This document shows positions 1-10,800 of a stretch of DNA of 64,000 nucleotides, one piece after another. Within the stretch, counting starts at the first letter, position 1. Each line of letters begins with the position of its first letter. A program made the translations under genes and the position numbers. The DNA is taken from contig DAHUXH010000014.1 of NCBI GenBank assembly GCA_027307235.1, positions 1-64,000 of the forward strand, in the 5' to 3' direction. The notes under the pieces are model-generated. The model did no database searches. It was not told where the DNA came from and saw nothing but the letters and a program-made list of their open reading frames with translations. This DNA comes from Vulcanimicrobiota bacterium. Lineage in GTDB: Bacteria > Vulcanimicrobiota > Vulcanimicrobiia > Vulcanimicrobiales > Vulcanimicrobiaceae.

Positions 1-630
1 TGTCCCGCCTGCCGGGCTTACCACGATCTTGTCGCCGAACTGCGGGTCGATCCCGGTTCCTTTCAGCGATGCCCGATCGTTGGGCTTGTAGTAGCCGAAC
101 CGGTTGACGTACGAAGCCGTGCGAATCGCGGCCGGCGGGCTATGCAGGTCGGTGAGCTTGCCGCCCATCGCACTCCAACCACCGTGCGCATCCACACCGA
201 ATTCATACGTACCGCTCGGACCGAGCACGACCAGCATGTGATCGTACCCGGTGCGCAAGTCGACCGTGTACACGTAGGGATAGGTTGAGGCCCCGATCTT
301 CACCGCGCCGCTCACGATCGCACCGCCATACGCGTCCCACATCGCCCCGCCGCTCATCGTCTTGACTGCAGCGAGCGCACTTGCCGGATCCTTCAGTTGC
401 GCATCCGTCAACGGCGGCAGCGTCGGAGCCGCGGTGGGTGAGGAGCTGGGAGCAGGTTGCACCGGTGACGAGGCTTGCGCGGGTGGGGAGGCTTGTACCG
501 CCGGTGCAGCCGACTGTGTTGCGGTTGGCGTTGGGGAGGGAGTCGGAAGCGGTGCGGCAGCGCGTGCTGCACTGGCGCAGCACATTGCGGCAGCGCATGC
601 GAACACAATCGATTTCAAAGCGAAGGACAC
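1..630 (-). CDS. Secreted protein of unknown function, C-terminus cut by the left window edge
   Basis: An open frame runs from a GTG at 630 to the window edge without a stop, so the gene is partial at its 3' end. The start is preceded by AAGGAAAG about 10 nt upstream. Residues 1-24 form a signal peptide (basic VSFALK, hydrophobic core, ASARA-type cleavage site). About 50 residues rich in Pro, Ser, Thr and Ala follow as a linker, then a folded segment with motifs such as MSGGAMWDAYGG and PYVYTVDLRTGYDH. I do not recognise the family. The pattern of export signal, low-complexity linker and globular domain suggests an envelope or secreted protein. An alternative GTG start at 666 would add 12 residues. 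The segment looks like a real gene because the codon positions are free of stops for over 200 codons and the signal peptide is convincing. Confidence 0.65.
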   Translation of the reverse strand, partial: MSFALKSIVFACAAAMCCASAARAAAPLPTPSPTPTATQSAAPAVQASPPAQASSPVQPAPSSSPTAAPTLPPLTDAQLKDPASALAAVKTMSGGAMWDAYGGAIVSGAVKIGASTYPYVYTVDLRTGYDHMLVVLGPSGTYEFGVDAHGGWSAMGGKLTDLHSPPAAIRTASYVNRFGYYKPNDRASLKGTGIDPQFGDKIVVSPAGGT

Positions 631-688
631 GGTCTTCTTCTTTCCTTTGGCACACCCGGCACGCACGCCGGAAGATCGAATGACGTAG

Positions 689-1087
689 CTAGGGCACGAT
701 GATGTAGAAAGTGACGGCGGAACCGTCGACCGTGATCGTCACGGTCTGCGTGCAATTGGGAACTGCATTGGCAAGGGCGGTAAACGTGAACGTGTAGTTG
801 GTCGGGCCAGGGACAAAACCGCTCGGACTTTGTTCCGTGACGCATGCGCCCGACCCATTGTTCACCGAGATGTTCTGCACGGGAAGCGCAGCCGTGATCG
901 AAGCCGTTAATCCGGACGCACGAGAAACGCTCAACGGCGCAGTCGGCGTACTCAGCGGGCCGAAGCTCACCGCCTGCTGCAACGGCATCCCACCGGGATT
1001 AAGCCGTTGATACACGGGGCCACTACACGCCGAAAGCACGAGCAACGGAGCCGCGATGCGGAACATCCAATCGCCTGTCTTTTTCAC
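689..1087 (-). CDS. Small putative lipoprotein, unknown function
   Basis: 132 aa. The N-terminus has basic residues (MKKTGDW), a hydrophobic stretch and a lipobox-like LSAC, so Cys21 would be lipidated and the protein anchored in a membrane. The mature part is rich in Ser, Thr, Val and Pro and reads like a small beta-sandwich. It contains two cysteines (near GACVTEQ and VPNCTQT) that could pair after export. It lies downstream of the toxin/immunity pair on the same strand after a 111-nt gap, and upstream of another secreted protein. Nothing ties it to the CDI locus except position. I do not recognise the family. An internal ATG (MFRIAAPL) is an alternative start that keeps the lipobox. Confidence 0.6.
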   Translation of the reverse strand: MKKTGDWMFRIAAPLLVLSACSGPVYQRLNPGGMPLQQAVSFGPLSTPTAPLSVSRASGLTASITAALPVQNISVNNGSGACVTEQSPSGFVPGPTNYTFTFTALANAVPNCTQTVTITVDGSAVTFYIIVP

Positions 1088-1198
1088 CGATCTTCGCCAT
1101 GAATGGATTCGCTCGCAATCGCAAATAGCTCGCCCCGCTCCGGACTTTTCTTAGCGATGTTCGACGTCGCTGCCCCACGAAGGTGCATCTTCCGCTTG

Positions 1199-1783
1199 CT
1201 ACGGTTGTGCTGCAAGCAGATTCTTCGCCCAGACATCGTAAATCTCAAGGAGAGCCGCTCCGGTTTCCGTGTGGTCGCCGAGCGAATAAGCGAAAGTAAC
1301 CATGACGCGCATAGGGTTGAGCTGAACTTTTCCGTGGCCTGCCAGAAGAGGCTGACCGTAATCTACAAACCTTAGACTTCTCGTCATGACTGTCCATTTC
1401 AGTCCAGTGATTTGCGTCCTTAGGACTTCCGCAAAATATATCCCAACATCAAACATGAGCGACACCGTTGAATCGACCAATTCGAATTCACGAACCTCAA
1501 CTGCATAGGGAACGCTCGCTTTCACTGCGTCAATTTCCGCTTGTGAACGCGGCCGGACTTGGATGTTTTGTTCCACCCATCTACCGAGTTCTATCAGCGA
1601 TGCTCGACGTAAGTCAGGCTCCCATCCCTCAAAGCCCGATGTAGAACGCACCGCACGCGCCAGTCGAGAGATTGCGGTCTCCGTTTGGGCGCAGTACCAC
1701 TTGAAATAGGTATTGATTTCCTGTCGTGACAAAGAGCGGAAGTCGGTGATGGGAAACGGCGTGATTATGACTTCATAATTCAT
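1199..1783 (-). CDS. Candidate immunity protein of the CdiA-type toxin
   Basis: 194 aa, no signal peptide or membrane segment, so probably cytoplasmic. It begins 25 nt after the stop codon of the giant exoprotein whose C-terminus is a nuclease-like toxin domain. This is exactly where CdiI/polymorphic-toxin immunity genes sit. The protein is mixed alpha/beta with many aromatic residues (TYFKWYCAQTE, WEPDLRR) and acidic stretches, which is compatible with binding a basic nuclease. I see no motif that names an immunity family. The role is inferred from context: the established rule is that each CdiA-CT toxin is followed by a cognate immunity gene. An unrelated downstream gene remains possible. 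Confidence 0.6.
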   Translation of the reverse strand: MNYEVIITPFPITDFRSLSRQEINTYFKWYCAQTETAISRLARAVRSTSGFEGWEPDLRRASLIELGRWVEQNIQVRPRSQAEIDAVKASVPYAVEVREFELVDSTVSLMFDVGIYFAEVLRTQITGLKWTVMTRSLRFVDYGQPLLAGHGKVQLNPMRVMVTFAYSLGDHTETGAALLEIYDVWAKNLLAAQP

Positions 1784-1808
1784 GTGAACAACGTCCCGTA
1801 CTCCTCAC

Positions 1809-4800
1809 TTATGGCGTTCGAATGATGACCTTAATGCCTGCATTCTCCAAGGCCTGCAAGAGTGGTGCAGATGGTCCGCCTTTGCCGGTAACTGGGCTGA
1901 CGAAGAAATTCCACACAACTTCTTTTACCGCTCGGTCCTTCATGAGTTTAACATCTTTCGCGATCTGCTTCGCAACGTCACTCGTAAGGCTTGTGTAGCC
2001 GACCTTTGATTCGTTGGCAACGTCGTCGACAAGCTGGTCTACAATTCGAGGCCCCAGGCTCGTGTCGAAACGGACCTGCGACTCGCCTCCAAGTGTTTTC
2101 AGGAAATCTTCGCCAACCTTTCCAGTCGATCCGATCGTCGTAAAGGCACTCTCGGCAGCGCCAGCAGCAACATCCTTGCCTGCTGCCGCTTGAATGGCAT
2201 CCAGTGCGTCGACGCCAGCCTCACCAACGGCACCCACGCCTCGCGCCTCGCCAACGCCCGGAATGGCAAGGGTCGCAACGGTCAGATCAAGTTGACCGAT
2301 TTGCTCACCCATTGCGCCAATGTTATCCGCGCCGCCGTCGACGATTGCTTTCATGTCCTTGTCGAAAGCAGCAAGCAGCGCTCCTTTCTGGTCCGCGATG
2401 AGCTTCGCACGCACGTTCGGGTCGGAGAGCAGCGCGGCGTCCGTCGATAGTTGTATCTCCGCCTCAATCTGAGCCGAAGTTCCATTCGCTCCGAGGGCCG
2501 CAAGGAACCCGATGCCTTTCAACGTGCCAACGACCGCGTTGCCAAACCCTTTCAGCTGTCCGGCATAAAACGCGCCATCTTGTTCGCTGTTGATTGCGGC
2601 GTATTTCAGCATCACTTGCAATTTGCAGGCTGTGGTCGCACACTTCTTCAGTTCATGAACCGCCGCCGTAACCTGATGCCATCCAAGCCAGTTGTTCTCA
2701 CTCGTGCTTTGCGCAGACGAGATGGTTGCGGCAAGGTTGCTCGTGCCGGCGGCTATGCCGATCGTTCCGGCTAGCGTGTCCGCGAGATTGGCCATCGCCT
2801 GTTTCTCGCTTTGCGTCATGTTCGGATCGTTGGGATTACCGAAGAGATTGGTTGCCGCACTTGCAACGCCCGCGCCAAGCGCCGATGAACTGCAGCTGCC
2901 GCCGCCGATCGTCGCCGTCGCGCATGCGCCCGCCGCGTGCATCAGGATACTCAGCGCTGAACCTTCGGGTACAGCACCCGTTGCCGCAAGGTTGCCGATT
3001 TGCGTGCTGACTTGCTCTTCTAAGAAGTTGCCGACACCGGCTTGAACCACTTGTCCGAGCGAACCGGTCGCGTTCCCGGTGAGCGCCCCGACCGCCGCAG
3101 TAAGCACCTGACGATCGAGGGAGCCGAAGCCCCATTGCTTTTGCAGCTTGCCGGCCTCTTCGGCATCGGCCCGACGCTGTTCTAGCGGAACATGATCGTC
3201 GTGAGCTGCCTTCATCAACGCGTCGATCTTCGCTGCTTGGCTCGCGAGGAAATCGCTCGCCTCGCTCCCGACCAGGCCGGCAAGCTGCATGTCTTCCTTG
3301 ACCTTGTTTAGATCGACTTGCGCAAGCGTGTTCGGCCCTTGGTTCGCGTCCCGGCTCAACCCCGCGAGGCTCTGCTGCTGCGCGTTTGGATCGGTGATCG
3401 CGATCGTCCCGTTACTGATCGCGCTGGACGTCGTCGAACTGCTAGCGCCGTGCGCATCCACCGCCGAGGGCGCAGAGGCGTTCCAGCCGTTGTACCCGGA
3501 TTGTTGCTGACCGGGCACATGCGAGTAGTTCATCCCGAAACTCGCGTTCTGACCGGCATACGACGACGAGTTCTGAATGTTGCTGTACGTCAGCGTGCCG
3601 GTGCTCAACGAGTTCAGCGAGGCGTTTGCCGTTGAACTGATGACCGCACCCACCAGGTTCGTGTTCCCGCCGACGTTGACGTTGAACCCGCCGCTGCCGG
3701 CAAACAAGCCCGCTTGCGTGACCACTGATTGCCAGTTGCTGTTGAGCGTATCGTTCGAGGAGTTGAACGATGCACCCAGGACGTTGCCCGTCATCGTCAC
3801 GCTCAAGCCCGCACTCGACGAGTTCGAATTGAACGTGTTGGTGTTCTGCAGGCTTTGTATGTCGAGATTGCCCGCGACCTTCACGTCGACGGTCGCTCCC
3901 TTGACCGCCGAACCCACGATGCTCGTGTTGCCGCCCGACTGCAACGACAGCGTGCCGGCTGCGTTGAGCGTGGAGCCCACCCATGTCGTGCTGCTCGCAT
4001 CCGTCGTCCCCTGCGACGTATTCACGTTCGCACTGAGCGTCGGCGCATTCCCAAACCCGAACTGCGACCCGACCGACGCACCAGAACTGCTGAAGCTCGA
4101 ATGCGAATCGGTCGTATCCTGCGCCGACAGTATGCTCAAGTTCTGCGCCGCCGTGATCGAGAGGTCGTTGCTCGCGCTCACGCTTGCGCCCACCAAAGTC
4201 ACGTCACCCGAGCGCGCGTCGATCGTGACGTTCTTGCCCGAAAGCGTGCTCCCGACCGCCGTCGAGGAGTCCGTCGTCGACGACGACTGCGAACTGCTCG
4301 TTCCCAGCGTGGCCGAGAACGACGAGCCGTGATCGATGCTCTTAAGGCTGCTGAGGTCACCCGGGATCTTCTGCACCTGCTGCAGCGCCTCGATGCCGAG
4401 CAACGCAGCCAAACGCGGGTCTTGCACCTGACCCGCGTGTTGCAGGTCTTGATAGGCCGTCTGACCGGCGCTCAACGCACTGTTGTTGAACCCGAATGAG
4501 AAGCCGCTGAACGACTGCGAACTGGTGCTCGTCGACTGATTGGTGTCGTTCGCGGCTGTGATCGTGACGCTCGCACCGCCGACGCTCAAGTCACCGGCAG
4601 CCTTGAGCGACGAGGCCGTGATCGTCGTCGCCCCGTTGGCGTTGATCGTCAGGTCCCCGTTCAGACTGCCGATCGTCGAACCGACTTGCTGCACCCCGCT
4701 GTTGGTCGTCGAGTGCGAACTCGATGCGCTTCCGAACGAGAACCCAAGCCCGCCGCTGCTGCCGCCGCCCAAGGTCATCAACCCGCTCTGCGAACTGGTT

Positions 4801-7800
4801 TGGCTAAAGCTGCTGCTAAACGTGTTCTGCGCCGGAGCGATCGACAGATTCCCCTGCGCGAGAAGACTCACCGCATTGGTCCCGACGATGCTCGAACCGG
4901 TCACCGACAGGTTGCCGCTCGACTGAACCACGACGGAATCGCCTGAAAGCACCGAACCGACCGCCGTCGTCGACGACATGCTCGCATCGGTCGTCTTGCT
5001 GCTCGAAGACAGCAACCCGCCGCTCGAGACGCTCGTATGATAGCTGGCCGACTGGCTATCCGTCGCCGTGCCGATGTTCACGGTCGCGCCGCTCACGGTG
5101 AGCGACTTGCTCGCGTTGAGATCGGCCGCGATGAGATTCACATTTCCCGCGCCGAGCACGGTCATGCTGCCGCCGCTCGAAATCGTGCTCGTTAGGTTTG
5201 TGACTTTGTCCTGGTTGTACCACCCGACCGCGTCGCGCGATTCGGCAACGGCCGTGTTGACGGTGAGATCTTTTCCGGCCGTCATCTTGAGATCGCCCGC
5301 CGAGGCGACGTTCGCGCCCGTGATCGTGAGATCGTTGCCCGCCTGAAGCGTCAACGTGCCGCCGCTCGAAATGCCGGCGGTCGCGTGAATCGTCGAGGTG
5401 CTCACGTTGCCGATCCCGGGATCGACCACCGTGATGTTCTTCAGATCGTGCGTCGCCTGAAGAACCACGTTCCCGCCTCCGGCGATCGTGCCGCTGGCGT
5501 TGATCAGGTCGTTGCTGGCCGCGAGTACCATGTCGCCGCCCGAAACGATACTTCCGCTGTTCGTGATGTTGGTCGCATCGATCGACACCTGATTGCCGCC
5601 GACGATCGTGCCGGAGTTCTGCAGATCGCCGGTCTTTAGGTTGATGTCGCGCGCGGAGATCAGCGCTCCGCCTTGCTGCAGATCGTTTTGATCGACCTTC
5701 GCCAAGTAGACTTTCGGAACGAGGACCTGCTGGCCGTCAACGTTCTGCCACACCAGCCACACCATGTCGCTGGTCAAGTGCGCCATCTGATCGGCGGTCA
5801 GGCCGATGCCCACTTCCAAGCCGAACTGCTTGGCGAACACGGCGCCATTGTCGAGCAGCGCTTGGTACTCGTTTTGATTCGATGCATAGCCCGGCAAGAA
5901 CTGACGCCCAGTCAGCTGCGTCACTTGCTGTTGCACTACTTGCTGTTCGTAGAATCCGTCGCCCAGGCGCTCACCGACAACGCTCGGATCGAGCTGCAAT
6001 TGCTGCAACAGATAATTGCTCGAGAGGAAGTTCCCGAGGTTAGCAAAGTCGGGATTGGTCTCGACTAAGTAGGCTTGGCCGGGTGCCTTGTTCACTGAAT
6101 ACAGGCCGTTGCTCGGCACCTGAATCGAGAGGTTGAGCGGCTGCGGCTGAACCGCGGCGCTCGACGCAACCTTGATCCCGGTCACGGCAACCGGCAGAAT
6201 GAGCGCCCCGACGAGAACACCCGCATGCCGGCCAGGGACGATAGTCGTGCGCGTGGTCAGCTCTGGGACGCCCGTAATCGGGGATGGCGTTGCGGCAGCC
6301 GCTACGCCGGACGTCGTGCCGGTCGCATTGCTCTGCGCGGCAACAGTCGTACCGATCAAGCGAACGCCGATGCCGGGCTTGACCGTGATCGGGGTCGCTC
6401 TCATGCCGTCATTCAGACGGGCGATAATCCCAGGGTCTGAAGGCGGCGGCGAAACCGACTGCGGGGCGCCGCCGGTGTTTACTGGTCCGGTGGGCGTGGG
6501 CCCGGCTCCGGTCGGAGCGGCGAACGGATTGAAGCTCGAGCCGTTGCTCGCGACAGAGTTCCCGCTTGCGTTTACGGTGAGATTGTCGATGCTGCCGACA
6601 TTTCCCAAAATGCCGCCGTTGACCATGATGATCGCGTCGACCGAGCCGATCTTGGTCGGATTGGGAATGACGTCGTTCTGCGGGAACGGCGGGCTCGACG
6701 TCGAGCACGACCCGAAGATGCCGAGAAAACCGCAACGCGTCGTTCCTTGGAAGTTCCAGACGCCGTTGGTGAACGTCTCGACTCGGTCGAGTTCAAGAGC
6801 GCGATTGGTGAGGGTGACATTGCTCTGCTGCGTCGTGCCGGAACCGTTGGATGCGCCGGTCACGACGCCACCCAGAAAGAGCGATCCGCCCGCCGAGATC
6901 AATGAGTAGTTATTTTCAATGTGGCCGCCGGCGCTTGCGTTGCCCTCGAGGAACATGTTCCCGCCGGACTCGAGTTGGGCTTGCGGCGATTCGGCGACCA
7001 CGACCGTCTGCGTGATCCTGTGATCGTACGTGAGCGAACCTTGGTTGTAACCGTTGGGCACGCCAATGCAGTTCCACGGCGCTGAACAATGCGCGCCGCT
7101 GCTGTCGTAGAATGCCTCGGTCTCCCCCGCTGTGAACGATTGCAGCACTTGCGTAGCGACCAGCGTCGTGCGTGCGTTAAAGATTCCGTCGGCTGAAATC
7201 GCGAGATCGTTTGACGCCTTGATCGTCGCCGACGCATTGTTGACGCTTTGTGCGTTGTCGATCAAGTTGCCGTTGGCATCGACCTTACCGTCTTTCGCAA
7301 TGGCGATGTTGCCGAGGCTGAAGATGTTCGCGCTATCCTGATTGGTCAGGCTGTTCACGTAGAGGTTCGCGGTTCCGGCAGCGGCGATCACTGCGGGTGC
7401 GCCGGCGTTCACCAGCGTTCCCGCGTTGAGCGTGAGGTTGCCGCCCATAATGGTTGCGGTATTGTAGAGGGCGGAGCCGTTGGTGGTGAGCGTCACGCCC
7501 TCCAACGTTCCCAAGTTGTAGATCGTGCCCGCGTCGATGACGGTGTTTCCGGAGCGGATCTTCGCACCGGCCATATTGTCGAGCGCTCCGGAGTTGATCG
7601 TCAGGCCGCCTAGTGCTTCGAGATCGGATTGGTTCTCGAACATGCCCTGGTTGCCAAGATTGAACGTCATCGTGCCATTGGCATGGAACTGGTTGCCCGA
7701 CAGATAGGTGAAGCTGCCCGGAAGATTGATCGTGAGGTCGGTTCTGGCGATGATCTTTCCGCCGGCCGTTGGCGCGGGATCGGGCGCGCCCGGCGGCGGC

Positions 7801-10800
7801 GTCGGCACAGAGCCGGTCACCATTCCGCTCGGCGGCGTGGGCGTCGGGTTCGGCGTGGACGGCGGAGGTGGAGGCAGTGTGCGCGGCGGGGGCGTCGGCG
7901 TAACGCCACCGCCGCCACAGGCGAAGGCGCAACGCGCAAATGGTATCGGCCCGCCGTGCGGAGTTCCGCCGCCACCGCCACCGCCACCGCAAGCCGGGCA
8001 CGGTGGCGTGAACGTGGGCCTCGGAGTCGGCGCCTGCGTCGGCACGGGAGCCGGCGGCGCAGGCGTCGGAGTCGCCGGGGTTCCGCCGGTTGCGAACGTG
8101 TTGGTCGTGATGATGATGCTGTTTTGCGACTCGATATCGCCCGCGCTATTCAGCAAGCTGCTCAGGTTCAGCGTCATGTTTCCGACTGCATCGAAAACAC
8201 CGTTGGTGTTGTCGAGCGTGGCTCCGCTCTCATTGAAATTGAGCGCGCCGCCTGCGAAGACGTTGCCGCCGTTGTTATTGAGCAACTGCGTGAGAAAGAA
8301 ACCGAGGTCTCCGCCCGTGACGTGACCCTTCGCGTTGGACAGCGTCGCGCCGGAGATGGAGGTTGCCCCATTTCCGCCGAGCGTGCCGCCGTCGTTGATG
8401 ATCGCCTGCGCTGCGATCGACGTCGCGCCCGTGCCGCTATTGCCGAGCAATCCGTTCTGCGTGTTGTCGAGCGTCCCGCCGGCCGTCACGTTGAGCGTGC
8501 CCTGGCTCTTGATGGAACCACCGGCATTGCCGAGCGCACCTCGCACCGCAAGATCCACGGCGGATCCGGCGCTGATCGTTCCTTTGGCATTGTTGAGCGC
8601 GCCGGTTGTGATCGCGATACCGCCGTTGCTCAGAATTTGACCGGTCGCACTGTTGTCGACGCTCTGCGCGGCGTTGATCGTGATCGTGCCGAGCGTGGCG
8701 GCGTTTTCGATGGTGCCGGGATTGAAGAGCGTCGGCGCGGTGAGCGTCAGCGCGCCATTCGCCCCGATCGTGCCCGCATTTGAAATACCTCCACCGGCTC
8801 CAATTGAGATATTTTGGCCGAACAGCTTGCCCGTGTTGCTAAACAAGCCACCGACGCCGAGTGCAACCGTTCCGTTTCCTTCAATGGTGCCATCGTTGGT
8901 GAAGGCGCCTCCGGCGTTGATCGACAGCGTGCCGCTTCCCGCATCGCGAATCGTGCCACCGGTGTTGATGAGCGAACCCGGCGCAAGCGTCAAGTCCGTC
9001 GCGTTCGTTTCGATGAGGCCGCCGGCATTATTCAGCGTGCCGCTGACCGCTAGTTGTTGCGCGCCGTTTCCGGTCTGGCGAATCGTGCCGGATGCGTTGT
9101 TGAGCGTGCCGGTTTGCAAGGCGAGCGCGCTCGAATCGATGGTGCCGCCGGTGCTATTGTCGATTGACGCCGCGTCAAACGCCAACCCGCCGATGGTCTG
9201 CAGCGTGCCGCCTTTGCTGTTGTCCAGAAGACCGGCGATGTGCGCGGTGCCGATATTCGCGGCAAAGATCGTGCCGCCGGCATTCGCTAGGCTCGCTGCG
9301 GTGATCGCGAACGAACCATTGGTCTCAAGCGTTCCGCCCGCATTCTGCAGCGCACCCGGGGTCGTGATCGTGAACGTGCCGCTGCCGGCAGCCTTGATCG
9401 TGCCGTTGTTGTTGATCAACGTCGCGGGCGTGAGCGTCAGGTCGGTCGCATTGGTGGCGATCGTGCCGTTGGTGTTGTCGAGCGTCCCGCTCACGGCGAG
9501 CGTCGTGATGCCGTTGCCAAGCTGCGTGATAGAGCTGCCGTTCGTGTTCGACAGCGCACCTGCGGTAATGCTCAGGCCCTGGCCGACGATCGTGCCTTGT
9601 CCCGCGGCCGTCCCGCCGTTGATGATGGTGGCAGCGTTCAGGGTCACATCATTGGCAGCCGCGAGGATTCCACCGGTGTTGTCGAGCGACGTCCCCGCCG
9701 CAACCGCCAGATTCTGGCCGGAGGTGATCTTGCCGCTGTTGCGCACCGTTCCCGCGACGAGCGACACGTCACCGTTCGCACCGATGGTGTTGCTGTTCGC
9801 GAACGACGTTTGCGCGCTGATCGATACGCCGCTGTTCCCAACCGACTGAATCGAGCCGCTGTTGCTCCCGCTTCCCAGATTGAAAGCGAGCGCTCCGGCC
9901 GTTTGGATCAATCCCGCGTTGCCGAGCGTGCCCGCAGTCAGACTTGCGGCGCCCATCGTCTGGATCGTTCCGGCGTTCTGCAGCGCGCCACCGACCTGCA
10001 ACGTGAGTGTACCCGTCCCGCCATGCCCAATCGTGCCGCCATTGGTGAGCGCGCCCGCGTTCATCGTCAGGTCGGTTCCGTTGCTCAAAATCTGTCCCGC
10101 GTTGTCGACGAGTCCGCTGAACGACAGTTGCGCCGCGCCGTTGCCGCCCTGCTCGATGATTCCGCCAACACCGTTGGAGAGCGTGCCGCCGCCAAGATTC
10201 AACAGCGCCGCGCCGATCGCACCGCCCGCGTTCTCGATCGAGAGACCGCGGATCGTGGCCGTGCCGCCGGATTGCAGCGAACCTCCGGCGTTATTCAAAT
10301 CCCCGCTCGCAGAAGCGTTGAGATTTCCGGTCGCGGTGATCTTGCCGCTATTTTGCAGGGAGCCCGCCGCGATCGTCACCGTGCCGTTGCCGCCGATCGC
10401 GCCGGTGTTGTTCAGCGCACCGGCGATCTGTAGCGACAATCCGCCGTTCCCGAGCGAGAGCAGCTGGCCGCCGGCATTCACAGCGCTTGCGGCCGACACC
10501 GACAGCGCACCATCCGCCTGGAACAGGCCGTTGGTGTTGTCGAAGACCTGCGCACTCACCGTACCGTCTCCATGCGCGAAGAGCGTCCCGCCCTGCGTGT
10601 TGACGATGTTCGCACCGGAGAGCGACAACGTGCCGTTCGTTTCGATCGAACCGCCGCTGTTCTGCACATCGCCGGAACTTGCGATCGTGAACGTGCCGCT
10701 CCCAGCATGCGCGATCGTACCACCGGTGTTGATCAACGCCGATGGCGTCAACGTGAAATCCGAGGAGGCCGTCGAGATCAGCCCGTTGGTGTTGTCGAGA

